From contig NZ_MTQO01000053.1 of NCBI RefSeq assembly GCF_001984155.1, positions 1 through 64,000 on the forward strand: 64,000 nt of DNA, read 5' to 3'. Below, one piece after another: positions 35,716 through 44,097 of this stretch. This stretch comes from Actinosynnema sp. ALI-1.44 (GTDB taxonomy: Bacteria > Actinomycetota > Actinomycetes > Mycobacteriales > Pseudonocardiaceae). Below the pieces are notes generated by a model. The model made no database searches. It was given only the letters and a program-made list of their open reading frames with translations, and was not told the origin of the DNA. Position 1 is the stretch's first letter, and each line of letters opens with the position of its first letter. The position numbers were made by a program, and so were the translations under genes.

Positions 35716-36835
35716 ACACGGAGGCGAGCATGCCGAGAGTCGCCCAGTCCGCGTGCCCGTTGTCGAGGATGTCCCCGTAGGTCCGCACTTCGACGAACGT
35801 CCGCTCGGAATCCTCCGCGACGCCGTGCGGTCCGGGGTTGTCGCGCAGCAGCGCGATCTCGTCCCCGGTCAGCTCCACGCAGAAGACATGCACCCGATGC
35901 GCGGACAGTGTGGCAATTGCTTGCCGTACCTGGCTTTTGCGTAACCTTTCCGGTGCGACCGCCAGGCCGGTCTCCTCCGCGAGTTCGTGCACGGCCTGCG
36001 CGACCGGCTCGCCGCGCAACACCCCACCGCCGGGCAGTTCGCGGACATAGCCGTCCACCGAACAAGACGGCGACCGGAACTCGCGCACCAGCACGACCTC
36101 GTTCCGCCGGACCGCGTCAGCGGGCCGATAGGCCACAATGGACACCACGTCCGGGCGGCCGAGCACGATCTCGTTGCGCTTCTCGCGGTTCTCCGCCGCG
36201 ACCCGCATCCGCGCGTGGAAAGCCCACAGGAACTGGCGGTGTGTCCACAGCAACCGGCCGTCCAGCAGGACGTTCCCCGCGCGCTGCTGGGCGGACAGCC
36301 AGTTGCGGAACGTCGGGTTCCGCCAGGCCAGCAATGGCACGTACCGCTCGCCGCCCGACCGCGGCGCCCCCTCGCCGACGAGGTCGAGCGTCGCCGCGAT
36401 CGTGTCCGGCAACGTGAACGTCACCCGCGCGCCGCGCTGCCTCGCGTGGTGCTGCATGTACCGGACGTGCTGCGCGGTGTCCGGCGCGCCGAGCACCACG
36501 CGTCCGGACGACTCGTACCGGCCGAACTCGACGTTCGTGGTCAGCCCCGGCAAGGTGGACATTTCCCTCGGCACCCAGAAGAGAATGCCGTCGGCCGCGT
36601 CCAGCCACCGTTCCTCCCAGGCGATCTGGTCGTCGTAGGAGGGATATCTCGTGCCATCCGGTGGTTCCGGGACGAACACGACCAGTGTGCCGTCCCGTGT
36701 CCACTGGCGCTCGATCTCGGCGAGCGCCCCCGGACGCCAGCTCGGCACGTCGTCACGGCGCGGCGTCGGGCCCGCGAGAAAGATCGAAGCGGACCACTCG
36801 TCCGGTGGCTGCTGACCGGCGTACACGACCTCCAT
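35702..36835 (-). CDS. Nucleoside 2-deoxyribosyltransferase-like/Nudix hydrolase fusion
   Basis: This 377-residue protein has two parts. Residues 1 to about 140 are like nucleoside 2-deoxyribosyltransferases (ASIFLAGPTPR, WEERWLDAADGILFWVPR, NVEFGRYESSGRVVLG). Residues about 220-377 are a Nudix domain whose box reads GGGVLRGEPVAQAVHELAEE, then TGL, with His in place of the usual Arg before the first Glu of the REUxEE core. A nucleotide clean-up role is likely: one part cleaves a damaged nucleoside or NMP and the other a nucleoside diphosphate derivative. It overlaps the O-methyltransferase stop by one base. Confidence 0.85.
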   Translation of the reverse strand: MEVVYAGQQPPDEWSASIFLAGPTPRRDDVPSWRPGALAEIERQWTRDGTLVVFVPEPPDGTRYPSYDDQIAWEERWLDAADGILFWVPREMSTLPGLTTNVEFGRYESSGRVVLGAPDTAQHVRYMQHHARQRGARVTFTLPDTIAATLDLVGEGAPRSGGERYVPLLAWRNPTFRNWLSAQQRAGNVLLDGRLLWTHRQFLWAFHARMRVAAENREKRNEIVLGRPDVVSIVAYRPADAVRRNEVVLVREFRSPSCSVDGYVRELPGGGVLRGEPVAQAVHELAEETGLAVAPERLRKSQVRQAIATLSAHRVHVFCVELTGDEIALLRDNPGPHGVAEDSERTFVEVRTYGDILDNGHADWATLGMLASVFTAP

Positions 36836-37851
36836 CAGGCGGGCTTTCTCGCGATGACCACGCTGTACCCGGCCGTGGTCGGCCGCAGGTGGACGTCCTC
36901 GAAGCCCACGGGGGTGAGGATGTCGGCGAGCTCAGGCGTGGAATAGCACTTGCCGACGGTCGCCATCATCATCCAGACCGAGAACTCGGCCTCCCGCAAC
37001 GGGCCCGACTTGGTGTCGTTGAGGTGCATGTCGTGGTCGACGAGCACGCCGCCCGGCGGCAACGCGGCGAACGACGCCTTGGCCAGTTTGGTGATGTTCG
37101 CCGGATCCCAGTCGTGCCAGACGTTGGAGTACAGGTGCACGTCGAATCCCCGCGGGAGTTCGGTGAACATGTCGCCGGCGATCACGTCGACCCGGTCGGA
37201 CAGTCCGCGCGCGGCGATCGACGCCCGGCTGGTGTCCACCACTGACGGCAGGTCGAGCACGGCGGCCGACGTCCCCGGCAACGCGCTGACCAGCGAACAC
37301 GCATAGATACCGGAACTGCCCCCGACGTCGAGGATGCGGTTGGCCGTGACGCTGCCGCGCAGCACGTCGGCCAACGCCGGGCTGAGGTACGTGCCCCGCG
37401 CGTTCATCCCGGCGGTGAACGTCTCGGCGAAGTCGTTCTGCGACATCCGGTTCAGCCAGTCGTCACCCTCGTCGACGTCCCACGCGGCCGGTTGGCCGGT
37501 CCGCAGCACCTCGACGGCCGCGCGGCTGCCCGGCCGGTCGCTCGACATCCTCGTGTAGTGCCGCAGGTCGATCTCGGCACCGGCTGTCAGGTACTGCCCC
37601 GCCGCTTGCGTGACACGCACGGCGCCATCAGGCAGGCGCTCGACGAGCCCGAGTGCCGCGAGGTAGGTCAGGGTGACGTCCGCGGCCCGCTCGTCGATCT
37701 CGAGCAGGTCGGCCAACTGCCGAGCGGTCGTCGCCTCGCGGTCGGCGAGCCGGGTGAAGATGTCGAACTCGCTCACCACCGCGACGAACAGGTCTGTCGC
37801 GTGCGTGCTGTTCACCAAGCCGACGATGTCGCCGGGCCCCAGAATCGTCAT
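36835..37851 (-). CDS. Family 2 O-methyltransferase
   Basis: This 338-residue SAM-dependent enzyme is of the plant-type/acetylserotonin O-methyltransferase family. It has an N-terminal winged-helix dimerisation domain (residues about 10-90, RQLADLLEIDERAADVTLTY), motif I ILDVGGSSGIYACSL near residue 180, VLDLPSVVDTSR, GDMFTELPRGFDVHL, and SNVWHDWDPANITKL carrying the catalytic-His region. The substrate is probably a small phenolic or polyketide. It is translationally coupled to the NDT-Nudix gene; the functional link is not evident. The ATG lacks a strong ribosome site. Confidence 0.85.
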   Translation of the reverse strand: MTILGPGDIVGLVNSTHATDLFVAVVSEFDIFTRLADREATTARQLADLLEIDERAADVTLTYLAALGLVERLPDGAVRVTQAAGQYLTAGAEIDLRHYTRMSSDRPGSRAAVEVLRTGQPAAWDVDEGDDWLNRMSQNDFAETFTAGMNARGTYLSPALADVLRGSVTANRILDVGGSSGIYACSLVSALPGTSAAVLDLPSVVDTSRASIAARGLSDRVDVIAGDMFTELPRGFDVHLYSNVWHDWDPANITKLAKASFAALPPGGVLVDHDMHLNDTKSGPLREAEFSVWMMMATVGKCYSTPELADILTPVGFEDVHLRPTTAGYSVVIARKPA

Positions 37852-37873
37852 ACATCGATCTTGGCCGCGGCTG

Positions 37874-38227
37874 CTAGCTCTCCGCAACGCGTGGCGGAAC
37901 TTCGTCGACCACGCTCGTGCCCGCGCCGGAGCGGGACTCCCACTCCCACTTCTCGTTGAGCCGCATGCTGCCGTCCGGTTTGGTCTCGATCGTGGCGACG
38001 CAGTGCCCGGTGTTGGTCTCACCGGCCGTGTTCAGTTGCGTGTAACGGAAATCGAGCGTGTCACCGGTCCGCGTGCCGACCAGGTAGCCGCGGCGGACCT
38101 TGCCGCCGGAGTACTCGGCCCAGATCTCGCCGTCCTGCTCGTGGTAGGTGAACAAGGTCGACGCCTCGACCTCGCCGCCCGCCACGTCGTCGGCAGGCTT
38201 GAACACCCGGCCGTCCAGACTGCTCAC
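37874..38227 (-). CDS. Conserved actinobacterial protein of unknown function
   Basis: This 117-residue soluble beta-rich protein begins VSSLDGRVFKPADDVAGGEV, with FTYHEQDGEIWAEYSGGKV and NTGHCVATIETKPDGSMRL. It resembles small proteins often labelled n-acetylglutamate synthase in databases, a label unsupported by any GNAT motif here. The GTG at 38227 has GGGAG eight bases upstream and is preferred to the GTG at 38236, whose ribosome site would be too close. It lies 22 bases before the O-methyltransferase and may be co-transcribed. Confidence 0.7.
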   Translation of the reverse strand: MSSLDGRVFKPADDVAGGEVEASTLFTYHEQDGEIWAEYSGGKVRRGYLVGTRTGDTLDFRYTQLNTAGETNTGHCVATIETKPDGSMRLNEKWEWESRSGAGTSVVDEVPPRVAES

Positions 38228-38446
38228 GATAGCCACTCCCTCGTCCGTGCCCGACTACCCGAAGCCTACTGTCTTGCCTGGTCAGCGGCTGGAAATCACG
38301 GCGCACTCCGTGCGGTCCCGCACGTGCCGAACTCGTCGCACGCCGTCAAGTCCACAACGGACAACGCGCAGGCTCCGGAAGGCTGTGCGGGGCCACCCGG
38401 CCCGCTGAACGGCCGAAACGCCAGCACAGCCGGTTAGCCTGGAACG

Positions 38447-38905
38447 GTGACCGCAGAACCCCGCTGGCTGACCGCCGCAGAGTTACGCGCCTGGCGCGCC
38501 TACGTGATCGGCAGCGAGCGGTTGCGCCAGCGGCTGAACACCGAACTCCAGGAGCGCCACGACCTGCCACTGGCCGACTACGAGGTCCTCGTCCGCCTGT
38601 CGGAGCAGGAGAAGGGCCAGATGCGGATGACACAGCTGGCCGAGGAGGTCGCGCAGTCCAAGAGCAGGCTCTCCCACCAGATATCCCGCCTGGAAGCGGC
38701 CGGCCTGGTCCGCCGGACCCACTGCCCCAACGACGCGCGAGGAGTCCTCGCCGAGATCACCGAAACCGGCGTGGCCCAGCTGCGCACAGCGGCACCTACG
38801 CACGTCGACGGCGTCCGTGACCACCTCGTAGACCTCATCACCCCGGAGGAACGCGACGTGCTGGCGACCGTGTTCGAGCGCGTGCTCACCCACCTGGACA
38901 AATGA
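38447..38905 (+). CDS. MarR family transcriptional regulator
   Basis: This 152-residue winged-helix protein has helices around ADYEVLVRLSEQ, the recognition helix in MRMTQLAEEVAQSKSRLSHQ, and the wing LVRRTHCPNDARGVLAEITE, as in MarR/OhrR-type regulators. There is no obvious redox Cys. The GTG start has no clear Shine-Dalgarno sequence. It is divergent from the unknown-function gene and lies just upstream of tRNA-Ser(TGA). Its target is not evident. Confidence 0.88.
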   Translation: MTAEPRWLTAAELRAWRAYVIGSERLRQRLNTELQERHDLPLADYEVLVRLSEQEKGQMRMTQLAEEVAQSKSRLSHQISRLEAAGLVRRTHCPNDARGVLAEITETGVAQLRTAAPTHVDGVRDHLVDLITPEERDVLATVFERVLTHLDK

Positions 38906-38920
38906 AGTGCGCCCATCGGA

Positions 38921-38926
38921 TAAGCT
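38921..38926 (+). promoter_or_regulatory. Candidate -10 box of tRNA-Ser(TGA)
   Basis: TAAGCT lies eight bases before the tRNA 5' end, where a -10 element is expected. This contrasts with the attenuator-linked tRNAs, which have a terminator in that place. Confidence 0.4.
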
Positions 38927-38933
38927 CGACGGC

Positions 38934-39020
38934 GGTAGCGTGTCCGAGCGGCCGAAGGAACATGTCTTGAAAACATGAGAGGGTTAACGCCCTCCGTGGG
39001 TTCGAATCCCACCGCTACCG
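38934..39020 (+). tRNA. tRNA-Ser(TGA)
   Basis: The 87-base class II tRNA has acceptor GGTAGCG/CGCTACC, discriminator G, anticodon arm CATGT-CTTGAAA-ACATG (anticodon TGA), a long variable arm (GAGGGTTAACGCCCTC) and T-loop TTCGAAT. CCA is not encoded. It borders the repeat array and the TIR operon, a typical island position. Confidence 0.95.
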
Positions 39021-39050
39021 CAGCCTCAGGAGACGTGTGTCCACGGAAAG

Positions 39051-39180
39051 CGTGGACCACGTCGGCTGCCGTCATTTTGGGGGGACGACCCCCCAAACCC
39101 CCCGCCGTGGACCACGTCGGCTGCCGTCATTTTGGGGGGACGACCCCCCAAACCCCCCGCTGTGAACCACGTCGGCTGTC
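39051..39180 (+). repeat. 55-bp tandem direct repeat with terminator-like hairpins
   Basis: Two near-identical 55-bp units (starting at 39051 and 39106) are followed by a partial third (39161-39180). Each begins CGTGGACCACGTCGGCTG and contains the 9-bp stem TTTGGGGGG-ACGA-CCCCCCAAA. The sequence before the first unit matches the element at the window start. The array separates the tRNA-Ser and the membrane gene that converges on it, and probably ends both transcripts. Confidence 0.85.
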
Positions 39181-39184
39181 CCTA

Positions 39185-39766
39185 TTATCGCTGGTCAGTG
39201 GCGCCGAGTTCGGTGAACCAGGTGCTGAGCGAGGTCGTCCAGTGTGTGATCGGTGAGACGCAGGCGCCGTCGGCAGGTGGTCCTCCCGCGCACGACTGGC
39301 TGTTCCAGACCAGGAAGAGCACCACGAGCAGGACCACCAGGACGATCCCGCTGCCGTTCTTCACCGCCGCGAGTTTCGGCACCAGCCTGCGAACGACCTT
39401 TTCGAACAGGTCAACCGACGTCATGACCACGGTGCCGTAGGCGTACACCACTTCCGGCGGTATGCGTCCCAGGCGGCGCATACCGCGGCTGACAGCCAGA
39501 TCGGGCAGCAGCAGGAGTGTCCTCACGAGGTCGCCGACCAGCACGGCCGGAGTCACCAGAGCTGTTCCCAGCCACGGCAGCAGCCGGCTCGCCAGCAGCC
39601 GGAGCAGCGCGTACCCGAGCAGCCCGGCCAGCACGAGTTCGATGAGCGATCGGAGCCAGAACGGCAGGGACAGCTGGGTGAAGGCGTCGTTCACCACAGT
39701 GATGACGTAGCCGAGCAGCGGAACATCGGTAAGCGGGTTGAGCACTGCTTCGACAGGCTGGCTCAT
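39185..39766 (-). CDS. Membrane protein of the TIR/SPFH operon
   Basis: This 193-residue integral membrane protein has about four hydrophobic segments (residues about 15-35, 38-62, 66-90 and 140-157). The last is preceded by AAVKNGSGIVLV and followed by a short Cys-containing outer tail (QSCAGGPPADGACV). No family is recognised. Its start overlaps the SPFH gene stop by four bases (ATGA), so it is the last gene of the coupled four-gene unit. It could be the membrane target or pore component of that system, which is inference. Confidence 0.72.
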   Translation of the reverse strand: MSQPVEAVLNPLTDVPLLGYVITVVNDAFTQLSLPFWLRSLIELVLAGLLGYALLRLLASRLLPWLGTALVTPAVLVGDLVRTLLLLPDLAVSRGMRRLGRIPPEVVYAYGTVVMTSVDLFEKVVRRLVPKLAAVKNGSGIVLVVLLVVLFLVWNSQSCAGGPPADGACVSPITHWTTSLSTWFTELGATDQR

Positions 39767-40812
39767 TCCCGTTCACCGTCCAGATCGATCTCGTCGGGAT
39801 CTGAGCGCGCCGACTCGATGGGCACCGGGGGCCGCGTCGAGATCGCTTCGACCTTGCCGCCGCCGTCGGCGTTCCCGCCACGCATGTGGTCGACGACGAC
39901 GTTGCTCGCGTTGGCCATGATCGCGGCCACGTCCCTGCGGTTGAGCAGATTCGCGTCCAGCAGCGAGTTCAACATCGCGTTCGCGCCTTCGAACTTCATC
40001 TGCTTCTCGCGCATGATCAGCTCGATGACGTCCTTGACGTCCTCGCCGTGCCCGGCCAGCCGGAGCGCCAGCACGTTGAGGTCGTCGGTGCGCAGCGCGT
40101 CCGCGTAGACCCGCATGCGTTGTTCCTTCAAGTCCAGCTCGTGCTTCTGCTTCAGGGCTTCGAGTTCTCGCTGCTGCGCGGCGAGTTGCATCTCCAGGCG
40201 GTGGGCGTACCCGGAATGCGTGAGACCGGCGAGGCTCTCTTTCGTCTTCGCGTCGAGAGACAGGGTCACGTTGCACCGGTTCATGGTGATCGCGTCGGAG
40301 ATCATCACGGTGCGATCGCCGTAGTCGTTGTTGATCCGCCGCTCTGCCGCGCCGATGTCGTCGACGTCGAAATCGCAGCTGATCAGCCGCAACCGTTCCT
40401 CCATGTAGTCCCGGAGCACCGGCACCGGATCCGTCAGACCGGCAGCGACGGCCGCGATGGGGTCGGCGACACGCCAGGTGATCCGCACCTTCGCCGGGAA
40501 GAAGATCGCGTCCTGCTTGCACGGCAGCTCCAACGTGAGCAGGGTCTGATGCGACGAGGTGTCCACCGAATAGACTTCCTTCGGCGTCCTCAGCCAGAGT
40601 TCGCCCATGGTCATCCGGCTGCTTCCGAGCTCGTACGTGCCCCGCTTCGTCAAGTAGACAACGGCAGTCGGGCCTGAGGAAACCGGGTTGAGCTTGCGCA
40701 GTTCGCTGCGATCCGCGCTCAGCTTCTCGACAATCTTCTTCTGCGAAGACTCTCGCTTCGCCGCCGATGTGCCCGCTGACCGCTTCTCCGCACCCGGGAC
40801 GGCGTCGTTCAT
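39763..40812 (-). CDS. SPFH/band 7-like protein
   Basis: This 349-residue protein has a central SPFH-like fold (residues about 45-200: VVYLTKRGTYELGSS, KVRITWRVADPIAAVAAGLT, RDYMEERLRLIS) followed by a charged coiled coil (about 205-245, HRLEMQLAAQQRELEALKQK). No membrane helix is seen, so it would associate with the membrane through partners such as the downstream membrane protein. SPFH proteins form ring scaffolds. Overlaps of four bases on both sides place it firmly in the TIR operon. Confidence 0.75.
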   Translation of the reverse strand: MNDAVPGAEKRSAGTSAAKRESSQKKIVEKLSADRSELRKLNPVSSGPTAVVYLTKRGTYELGSSRMTMGELWLRTPKEVYSVDTSSHQTLLTLELPCKQDAIFFPAKVRITWRVADPIAAVAAGLTDPVPVLRDYMEERLRLISCDFDVDDIGAAERRINNDYGDRTVMISDAITMNRCNVTLSLDAKTKESLAGLTHSGYAHRLEMQLAAQQRELEALKQKHELDLKEQRMRVYADALRTDDLNVLALRLAGHGEDVKDVIELIMREKQMKFEGANAMLNSLLDANLLNRRDVAAIMANASNVVVDHMRGGNADGGGKVEAISTRPPVPIESARSDPDEIDLDGERE

Positions 40813-43031
40813 GTCGATCCACCTTTCTCTTCGAGGTACTGGAGTACTGTTTCCGCCGCATCACGAGGGCCACCCCGCTGCACTCCCCAGTATTCGACGT
40901 AGTACCGGATGCTTGCCAGCTCACCCGAGTGTTCGCCGATGTCGAACAACAGATCAGCGATCGGTCTGCACAGAGTTTTGTCTTTCCGCGCGACCGTCAA
41001 CCACCGCCGCATCGCAAGATATCCGCGCTGCATGAACTCAGCGGCCGACAACATTCGAGAGAACAACGTGACAACCAGGTCGCGATGCTCTCCGAGGTGT
41101 TCGGCGACCCAGATGAGAACCGGCCATTTTTCCACACTCTTCCGCATCGGAACGACCACGTAAGCCGAGATGATCAACACCGACAGGAAGGCTGTTTCCC
41201 GACGCTCGGGATACTCGTCGTCGTCGGTCCACTTCACCAGTGCACGCAAAACCTGCCCCGGGTCGTCGACACGGCAGAACAGCTCGCTCAAGCTTTCACC
41301 GATCGCGTAGGCCATGTCCCAGTTGGCGTGCCTGCTGGCGTACCTCAGCAGCCGCAACGCGGCCCCGGGGCTCATCGCCTCGGTACTCCCGATGGCCTGC
41401 ACGGCGGTTACCCGCCTGTTGGGAACCTTCTTCTGGGCAATCCACTTGTGCAACATCCGGTACACGACTCTGGCCATTTCCGGGTGTCGGCCGGGTATCT
41501 GCAGCGCGGCGACCGCTGCCCACCGGTTGTCGACATCGCCCGAGTCGGCCCACGGTTCGATCACCGTGTTGTATATGCCGAGAAAATCGAAAGTGCTGAG
41601 CAGACCAGCCGCTACACCCGCCCTGATCCGCACGTCCGATCCTGGAATGCCGCCCAGTTTGAGCAACCAGTCCCTGACCACCTCGTGCGCCTGGCTGTAC
41701 TGACCACACACGTGATCCAGCACTTTGCGCGGAAACCGATCGTCTCGAAAGCGCGCCTTCAGCAGCTTGATTTCACCGTACCGCGTCTCGACCGTACCGG
41801 AAACCACTTCCGCACGGGCATCGTCGAGACGTTTCTGCAATGGAATTTCAAAGACCGATCGACACCATTCACTGCGCCTGCGCCGTTCCGCCTTGTGTAT
41901 ACTGTCCGCCAGCCAGCTGGCCGCCTCCGACACAAGCTGTACCGATTCGTTGTTGAAAACCGCGAGTGCGATCACGAAAGCGCGTTGATCGGTGTCCGCC
42001 TGCTGGTCGAACCATTCGAGGAACTTCGCGTCGTCGGCGCGGAGGTAGCGCTCACGCAGGGCTTCGACAGTGAGCCGCTCGTGGGCGACATCGACCAGGA
42101 GCGCGGCGAGTTCCGCCAGCTCGCGGTGCGCGGAGTCCTTCGAGACCTGACTGAGGATCTCAGCCACTTCCGGTCGATCGAGGAGGGCGTTCACATCGAC
42201 TGCCGAGCCCCGCACTCCCCAGGCGACGTGTTTCTTCACCAGCTGTTCCGCGGACACCTCACCCAGACCGTCGACGACCATGTGGCCGATGTCGGCAGTG
42301 TGCAGAGGCGTCGTCCGGTCGACGACGACGACCAGCCGACAGCCTTTCCTGTGCATCAGGCTCGCCAGTTGCTCGGCGTGGTAGGCCTGGAACTCCTGCG
42401 CCTGCTCCGGAGCCAGCGACTCCAGGAGGTAGCCGTGGTTGTCCTCCAGGTCACCTTCGCTGAGAGTCTTCAGCTTGACGTCCGGATCGAGTTTGCGCAC
42501 ACCTGCCCGGCACACGTGATCCAGGAGGCGCAGTGCGGTCGCCGTCCGCCCCGATCCGCTGTCCGAACGGATGAACACCGCCTGCTGGCTCTCCAGGACC
42601 TGCCTGATCTCGCGGTACCGGGTCGGCTCGACGTACGAATCCCTGATGCGGGCCAGCACATCCCTCGACACCGTGCCGCTACGGATCAGGACGCCGAACT
42701 GGTTGGACGTCGTCGACCGGTAGTGATCACCCAGCGTCCCGATGGAGGTTTCACCGAAGAAGACGTTCGCCCGGCCGCCACCGATCAGCGCGGCCAGCGC
42801 GGCGTCCATTCCGAGCCCGACACTGCGCCATTTGCGCGCACTTTCCGGGTCGGCCGCCTTTTCCTGGGCGGTCGCGGACTCGCTCTTGCCGCTTTCCCCC
42901 CTCGCATTCTCCTTGTTTTCGTCCGTGCTGTCGTTCTTGACAGAGCCGTCGGCGGCGGCGACTTCGTCGTCAGGCTCGGGGGCACCCGAATCCTCTTGCC
43001 CTCCTTCCCGTGAGCCCGAATCGTCAGTCAT
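40809..43031 (-). CDS. P-loop NTPase-like protein with HEAT-like repeats (STAND-like)
   Basis: This 740-residue protein has an acidic disordered N-terminus (residues 1 to about 65), a P-loop-like region with SDSGSGRT at about 156-163 (Arg in place of the Walker A Lys) and LVVVVDRTT as a Walker B-like strand. From about residue 400 a long helical repeat region follows (RAGVAAGLLSTFDF, RWAAVAALQI, RRVTAVQAIGS) like HEAT/ARM repeats. The architecture suggests a signal-sensing STAND-type switch. Base composition is less GC-rich than in neighbours. ATG at 43031 is preceded by AGGAG inside the TIR gene. Confidence 0.68.
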   Translation of the reverse strand: MTDDSGSREGGQEDSGAPEPDDEVAAADGSVKNDSTDENKENARGESGKSESATAQEKAADPESARKWRSVGLGMDAALAALIGGGRANVFFGETSIGTLGDHYRSTTSNQFGVLIRSGTVSRDVLARIRDSYVEPTRYREIRQVLESQQAVFIRSDSGSGRTATALRLLDHVCRAGVRKLDPDVKLKTLSEGDLEDNHGYLLESLAPEQAQEFQAYHAEQLASLMHRKGCRLVVVVDRTTPLHTADIGHMVVDGLGEVSAEQLVKKHVAWGVRGSAVDVNALLDRPEVAEILSQVSKDSAHRELAELAALLVDVAHERLTVEALRERYLRADDAKFLEWFDQQADTDQRAFVIALAVFNNESVQLVSEAASWLADSIHKAERRRRSEWCRSVFEIPLQKRLDDARAEVVSGTVETRYGEIKLLKARFRDDRFPRKVLDHVCGQYSQAHEVVRDWLLKLGGIPGSDVRIRAGVAAGLLSTFDFLGIYNTVIEPWADSGDVDNRWAAVAALQIPGRHPEMARVVYRMLHKWIAQKKVPNRRVTAVQAIGSTEAMSPGAALRLLRYASRHANWDMAYAIGESLSELFCRVDDPGQVLRALVKWTDDDEYPERRETAFLSVLIISAYVVVPMRKSVEKWPVLIWVAEHLGEHRDLVVTLFSRMLSAAEFMQRGYLAMRRWLTVARKDKTLCRPIADLLFDIGEHSGELASIRYYVEYWGVQRGGPRDAAETVLQYLEEKGGST

Positions 43032-44097
43032 CACCGTCTCCTGACGGATAGTAGATGTCGCCGATGTGCTTTGCGCGCACCTTGTCGTAGAAGTTGGTCA
43101 CCTTTGCGGGGACGTTCGCCTTGCGGGAAGCCTTTTCTTCCGTGACCGGCTTTGGTTTCGGGTAACCGGGAACCCTGAGCCAAATGCTCTGCCCGTCCGA
43201 CAGCCGCGCCTGGCTGTAGGTGGACAGGATGTCGGCGGACCTGCCGGACCGCACCGCGTTCTTGTACCACTCACTGGAGACGGCGACGATCAAATCGGCT
43301 CGGGTGGCCGCGGCGAAGGTCCTGAGGACCACGGCGTCGTCGATCATGGCGATCGCGGCACGAACGTCAGCGCCGTCCCACTCCGGGAACACACCGGCTA
43401 TCTCTCCCATGTGGACCCCGACGCTCACCTTGCAGCCACGAGCCGAGGCCTCGTCCTCGACGTGCGGGAGAAACGTGGTCAGCAGGTCCAACGGCCCTGC
43501 TTTTTCCATGGGGACCACAGCAACGGACTGATGGTCGGAGTGGTGCAGAAGATCGCTCGGCAGATCGATGCGAGAGTTCTTCAGCGCCGCCGTCATGACG
43601 GCTTCCGAACGCCCAGCGCCTTCGGTGGCCACTGCGATGTACGTGGCCACAGTCGACTTGCCTGCCGCCAACTCGAGTTTGCCGACGAGGATGTCGACGA
43701 GTTCGCGTGGCGTGGTCACCCGTGCGTCGATGTAGCCGATGGAGTCGCCTATGCCCGGAATTCGAGTGTCGTCGAACCGCACCGGGAGCAGGTACAACCT
43801 GCGGTCTTTCATCACACGGTCCTGCACGCTCCGCCATTCCAGTCGGGTCCAGGTTTTCCTGGCGTAGTCCGCCGACACGAACAGGACGCAGAGCTTGGAT
43901 CGACGGTAGTAGATGTCGTCGAAGAACTCGTAGAGGTCGGTTCCCCACATGGTGCCGGTCTCGTCGGAGTCGTAGAATACCTTGACAGCATTGACCTTGA
44001 GGAGTTCGGCTACCTCTTCGACGTACTGTCGTTGTTCACCTGCGAAGGACAAACACACGTCGTACCGCGATGACGGCGCCTCGCCGGCCTTGGCCAT
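43024..44097 (-). CDS. TIR domain protein with cyclase-like C-terminal domain
   Basis: This 357-residue protein has an N-terminal TIR domain (about residues 10-140: YDVCLSFAGEQRQYVEEVAE, VFYDSDETGTMWGTDL, LCVLFVSADYARKTWTRLEW, LLPVRFDDTRIPGI). Glu87 in TRLEW fits the catalytic Glu of NAD-cleaving TIRs. Residues about 190-300 (VSVGVHMGEIAG, GADVRAAIAMIDDAVV, LIVAVSSEWYKNAV) resemble inactive class III nucleotide-cyclase folds found in bacterial conflict proteins. The ATG has GGGAGG five bases upstream. It is the first gene of the operon and overlaps the P-loop gene. An abortive NADase effector is the best guess. Confidence 0.8.
   Translation of the reverse strand: MAKAGEAPSSRYDVCLSFAGEQRQYVEEVAELLKVNAVKVFYDSDETGTMWGTDLYEFFDDIYYRRSKLCVLFVSADYARKTWTRLEWRSVQDRVMKDRRLYLLPVRFDDTRIPGIGDSIGYIDARVTTPRELVDILVGKLELAAGKSTVATYIAVATEGAGRSEAVMTAALKNSRIDLPSDLLHHSDHQSVAVVPMEKAGPLDLLTTFLPHVEDEASARGCKVSVGVHMGEIAGVFPEWDGADVRAAIAMIDDAVVLRTFAAATRADLIVAVSSEWYKNAVRSGRSADILSTYSQARLSDGQSIWLRVPGYPKPKPVTEEKASRKANVPAKVTNFYDKVRAKHIGDIYYPSGDGDD

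Noticed and set aside
39051-39180. Possible CRISPR array at the 55-bp repeats.
   Set aside because: The units are contiguous with no variable spacers, the unit is too long, and no cas gene is nearby.
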